From Bifidobacterium leontopitheci (GTDB lineage: Bacteria > Actinomycetota > Actinomycetes > Actinomycetales > Bifidobacteriaceae), in contig NZ_WBVT01000029.1 of assembly GCF_009193355.1 (NCBI RefSeq), positions 1 to 42,701 of the forward strand: a DNA stretch of 42,701 nt, written 5' to 3'. Below the pieces are notes generated by a model, which worked only from the letters and a program-made list of their open reading frames with translations, searched no databases and was not told the DNA's origin. The position numbers and the translations under genes were made by a program. Positions 42,497 through 42,701 of this stretch are shown here, piece after piece (the first letter of the stretch is position 1; every line of letters starts with the position of its first letter).

Positions 42497-42539
42497 TGCC
42501 TCTGGCTCCCCGGTGTGGGGCGGGCCATTGAAAGGAACC

Positions 42540-42575
42540 ATGATGGCATCCAACGTGAACTCTGGCTCCCCGGTG
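42540..42575 (+). pseudogene. gene start apparently cut by an IS
   Basis: A ribosome site (AAAGGAA) and ATGATG open a frame (MMASNVNSGSPV) that meets a TGA formed by the first bases of the IS end at 42576. Only 12 codons remain, so the original product cannot be identified. An 18-bp direct repeat (CTCTGGCTCCCCGGTGTG) occurs at 42500 and 42560, in the same frame, suggesting a local 60-bp duplication at the junction. Confidence 0.4.
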
Positions 42576-42701
42576 TGAACTGCGCCCCAAAAGTTGGACG
42601 TGGTTTATTAAAGGGTACCAGACCGGGCTGTGGGGAACGTGTCCCGGAATTCCTCCGGGGTCAGTCCCCCCAGCCGTTCCTGGCGTCGTTTGGTGTTCCA
42701 G
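42576..42701 (-). mobile_element. IS3-family element, one end (truncated by the window)
   Basis: The terminal sequence TGAACTGCGCCCCAAAAGTT is typical of an IS3-group inverted repeat. It is followed inward, on the minus strand, by the C-terminal part of an OrfB transposase. The rest of the element lies beyond the window. Confidence 0.8.
42608..42701 (-). CDS. IS3-family transposase OrfB, C-terminal fragment
   Basis: The last ~31 codons are present: WNTKRRQERLGGLTPEEF then RDTFPTARSGTL and stop (TAA at 42608-42610). The N-x-K-R-x-Q-x-x-L-G-G-L-T-P-x-E-F pattern is the conserved C-terminal end of the DDE integrase (rve) domain in IS3 transposases. The frame runs off the right edge of the window and is intact as far as seen. 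Confidence 0.85.
   Translation of the reverse strand, partial: WNTKRRQERLGGLTPEEFRDTFPTARSGTL

Overview
The window is chromosomal DNA of a high-GC Gram-positive anaerobe, most probably a Bifidobacterium. The base composition is strongly G+C biased. The cassette rpmB (L28) followed by recG, the acyl-CoA ligase, the bifidobacterial style of transporters and surface proteins, and LacI-type operator sequences all fit that genus. The species cannot be fixed from the sequence alone.

Layout, left to right. 1-4700: a minus-strand pair of surface genes (a secreted beta-helix protein and a Ser/Gly/Gln-rich single-pass protein) and a class I/II aminotransferase. 4.86-7.9 kb: a plus-strand run of an alpha/beta hydrolase, a TetR regulator and an MscS channel. 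7.9-10.7 kb: a repeat composite, a FucP-like sugar permease and a divergent VOC protein separated by a LacI-type control region. 10.7-15.7 kb: a lipoprotein, a frameshifted YycO/YiiX-like papain-fold gene, fadD and a second lipoprotein. 15.9-18.2 kb: an amino-acid permease and a cluster of four tRNAs (Gly-GCC, Val-GAC, Val-CAC, Ala-GGC). 18.2-25.3 kb: a second repeat composite, a tight cluster of DnaA boxes, two small or hypothetical genes, a methyltransferase, a sugar O-acetyltransferase, a membrane XRE regulator, a second VOC protein and a DUF6429/pRiA4 ORF-3-like protein. 25.3-28.9 kb: a VbhA/VbhT-like Fic toxin-antitoxin pair whose toxin carries an amber codon, an UMF1-type MFS protein and an unusual PfkB-like kinase. 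29.1-34.7 kb: rpmB, recG and an APC permease. 35.7-41.0 kb: a three-gene operon. 41-42.7 kb: a repeat field, a short gene start apparently cut by an IS, and the end of an IS3-family element.

The most system-like locus is 35771-40981. It encodes a Cys-rich type I membrane protein, a secreted double thioredoxin-fold protein with an LSRTG sortase-like anchor, and a TcyP-like DAACS permease with a 200-residue tail that ends in duplicated Cys-containing tags. I infer a cell-surface thiol/cystine handling and uptake system; none of its biochemistry can be seen directly.

The other striking feature is the density of structured intergenic repeats: two collinear arrays of 51/52-bp imperfect palindromes behind a shared GC-rich head, three copies of a 142-144 bp MITE-like element, a 220-bp element in two copies with compensatory stem changes, a GTCAC...GTGAC palindrome family, paired TCACAGCGGGT palindromes, and a twice-occurring hairpin/pyrimidine module that may be a small RNA or a leader.
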